DNA of 6,678 nucleotides, taken from assembly GCA_011772275.1 (NCBI GenBank), contig WVZU01000254.1, positions 1,309 to 7,986 of the forward strand, read 5' to 3'. Both the position numbers and the translations under genes were made by a program. The stretch comes from Planctomycetales bacterium. GTDB taxonomy: Bacteria; Planctomycetota; Planctomycetia; Pirellulales; UBA7805. How positions within the stretch are numbered: position 1 is the stretch's first letter; each line of letters opens with the position of its first letter. The notes beneath the pieces are model-generated. The model saw nothing but the letters and a program-made list of their open reading frames with translations, was not told where the DNA came from and did no database searches. Below, in pieces: positions 5,493 to 6,678 of this stretch.

Positions 5493-6494
5493 GTGCCTAA
5501 AAAACAGTCAAATGATCAAGACTTCTCTTACGGATACGCTTTACGGGCGGCAGCCCGGCTGTCCGGGCTGGCCGTCGTTGTGTGGGCAGGGGTGATGCTG
5601 GGATTGGCGGCGGGGGTCGCGGCCGAGGAAGAGTCCCCGCCGGATGTCGAGTTGGTGGAACTTCCGGCAGGGGACGAAGTCATGTTACGCGCTCACTACT
5701 TTCCGGCGGGAGGACCGGCGGGGGAAAAGGGCGACCGGGACGAAGACGAGCAGCGTGCGGCTCGGATGGAGGCGGTTCCCATCGTGATCCTGCATCATTG
5801 GAAGGGCCGGGCTTCGGACTACGATTGGCTGGCTGTTTACCTGCAATCCAAAGGGCACGCAGTTGTTGTTCCCGATTTGCGAGGCCATGGTGAAAGTCGC
5901 AGTGATCGCCAGAATGTGGATCGTTTTAAAGACCGCGATATCATGAACATGATCAACGAAGACATGGAGGCGGTCAAGAAATTTTTGCTGGCCAAAAACG
6001 ACGAAAAGCAACTGAACGTCGAAAAGCTATGCGTGATCGGCGTAGAATTTGGTGCTCTGATCGCGATCAATTGGGCCGTCAAAGACTGGAGTTGGCCTGA
6101 CCTTTTGACTGGAAAACAGGGTAAGGACGTCAAAGCGCTGGTTCTGGTTTCCCCATTGTCGACCTGGCGAGGCATCAAGTTGGATACGGGGCTGCGTCAC
6201 CCCGACGTCCGCGAAAGGCTTTCGATGCTGCTGATTGTGGGAGCCGAGGATTCTCGTTCCCTGCGGCCGACAAAGCAGCTCCACGGCAAACTGAAACGAT
6301 ATCATCCTGAGCCGCTGGACGATGAGGAAAAAGGGCACAAAACGCTCTACTATTTCCCTCAAGAAACCAGCCTGCAAGGGCTGAAGCTACTTGAGCAAGA
6401 TGATCTGCACAACGAGCTGATCATCCAGAAGTTTATTGAAGCGCGGTTGGTAGCCAAGCGGCACCCGTGGCGAAGCCGGCTCACCGGTCCTTGA
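5493..6494 (+). CDS. Exported alpha/beta-hydrolase-fold protein with Glu at the nucleophile position
   Basis: The protein has 333 residues. The N-terminus has KK (3-4), an Arg-containing segment, a hydrophobic core (about 24-42) and GVAA-EEE, a good signal peptidase I site after Ala44. The mature part has the alpha/beta-hydrolase order: strand VPIVILHHWKG (95-105, the HGxxG oxyanion region as H-H-W-K-G), DYDWLAVYLQSKGHAVVVPDL, and RGHGES (130-135). Then comes the strand LCVIGVEFGALIAINWA, where the nucleophile elbow G-x-S-x-G reads G-V-E-F-G (183-187) with Glu185 in place of Ser. The strand VKALVLVSPLS, then LLIVGAEDSRS (246-256, candidate acid Asp253) and a late His306 in DDLHNE could supply the other two triad positions. 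A normal Ser hydrolase mechanism is therefore unlikely. It may be a binding protein, or use another chemistry. A charged insertion (about 75-93) precedes the first strand. It is a monocistronic gene with a terminator-like hairpin downstream. Confidence 0.85.
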   Translation: MPKKQSNDQDFSYGYALRAAARLSGLAVVVWAGVMLGLAAGVAAEEESPPDVELVELPAGDEVMLRAHYFPAGGPAGEKGDRDEDEQRAARMEAVPIVILHHWKGRASDYDWLAVYLQSKGHAVVVPDLRGHGESRSDRQNVDRFKDRDIMNMINEDMEAVKKFLLAKNDEKQLNVEKLCVIGVEFGALIAINWAVKDWSWPDLLTGKQGKDVKALVLVSPLSTWRGIKLDTGLRHPDVRERLSMLLIVGAEDSRSLRPTKQLHGKLKRYHPEPLDDEEKGHKTLYYFPQETSLQGLKLLEQDDLHNELIIQKFIEARLVAKRHPWRSRLTGP

Positions 6495-6533
6495 GTGTCC
6501 TGGTGAGGTGGTGGAGTGGCCAACGGGGAGGAG

Positions 6534-6559
6534 GAGAAGGAGGCGGCCTCTTCTCTTTG
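6534..6559 (+). terminator. Terminator-like hairpin behind the hydrolase gene
   Basis: GAGAAGGAGG (6534-6543) pairs with CCTCTTCTC (6547-6555) over nine base pairs, with one bulged G and a CGG loop. It is followed by TTTGGT, and begins 40 bases after the stop. The T-run is short, so termination may be weak or need Rho. Confidence 0.45.
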
Positions 6560-6599
6560 GTCAGGCCTCAATTGTCGCTCTTGCCGGTAAAAGCGAAAA

Positions 6600-6677
6600 C
6601 GTGCCAGGACTTTCATCCAGCGAGGGATTGCCGAAACGCTTAACGCGTTTTCGCTGCGAGGATGAAGTGACGCCACG
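6600..6677. repeat. Long imperfect inverted repeat at the window edge
   Basis: The outer arms are CGTG (6600-6603) with CACG (6674-6677), ACTTTCATCC (6609-6618) with GGATGAAGT (6660-6668, one base shorter), and AGCGA (6619-6623) with TCGCT (6651-6655). The inner hairpin is CGAAACGC (6632-6639) with GCGTTTTCG (6645-6653, one bulge), which would compete with the last outer arm. In addition AGCGAAAACG (6592-6601) is a perfect 10-bp complement of 6646-6655, giving an alternative, pseudoknot-like pairing. No gene covers it. The arms may extend past the window. It looks like a small palindromic intergenic repeat, but only one copy is visible. Confidence 0.5.
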
Positions 6678-6678
6678 A

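Noticed and set aside
6561..6610. Possible fourth copy of the R1-R3 element (TCTTGCCGG, GCCAGGACTTTC)
   Set aside because: Only short matches occur, without the terminal 11-mer or the stem positions. The segment belongs to a different inverted repeat.

Overview
The window looks like chromosomal DNA from a planctomycete, most likely of the Pirellula/Rhodopirellula type. The grounds are the large von Willebrand factor A protein with the N-terminal membrane-anchor style common in that group, an orphan lipoprotein, moderately high GC, mostly weak ribosome binding sites, and wide repeat-filled gaps between genes. This placement is inference from style, not from a marker gene.

Layout from left to right. 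The 3' part of an A24 prepilin peptidase gene (plus strand) ends at 610. A gap of about 300 bases follows, holding repeat copy R1. A small predicted lipoprotein gene of unknown function runs 919-1584 (plus). A convergent gap of 555 bases holds repeat copy R2 and an unrelated 69-nt-period direct repeat. Then come two minus-strand genes: birA (biotin protein ligase, 2937 to 2140) and, upstream of it, a 667-residue membrane-anchored VWA protein (5154 to 3151). They are separated by 213 bases that are almost filled by repeat copy R3. A divergent 338-base promoter region leads to an exported alpha/beta-hydrolase-fold protein (5493-6494, plus), a terminator-like hairpin, and a long imperfect inverted repeat at the window edge.

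The genes do not form an obvious pathway. The prepilin peptidase serves type IV pilin/type II secretion substrates, BirA serves biotin carboxylases, and the other three are envelope or exported proteins without a firm role. VWA and birA could be cotranscribed, because they share a strand and no terminator is visible between them.

The most interesting content is non-coding. Three diverged copies of a roughly 170-bp element (R1 614-781, R2 1671-1842, R3 2977-3147) lie in the gaps. They share imperfect terminal inverted repeats and two internal stem-loops whose centres of symmetry coincide to within one base after alignment, although the paired bases differ. Two of the copies abut a gene end in the same way: a stop codon, three bases, then the identical 11-mer GGATTTTTCAC. 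I do not recognise this as a named element. A second point of note is the hydrolase, in which the nucleophile-elbow serine position is a glutamate (G-V-E-F-G).
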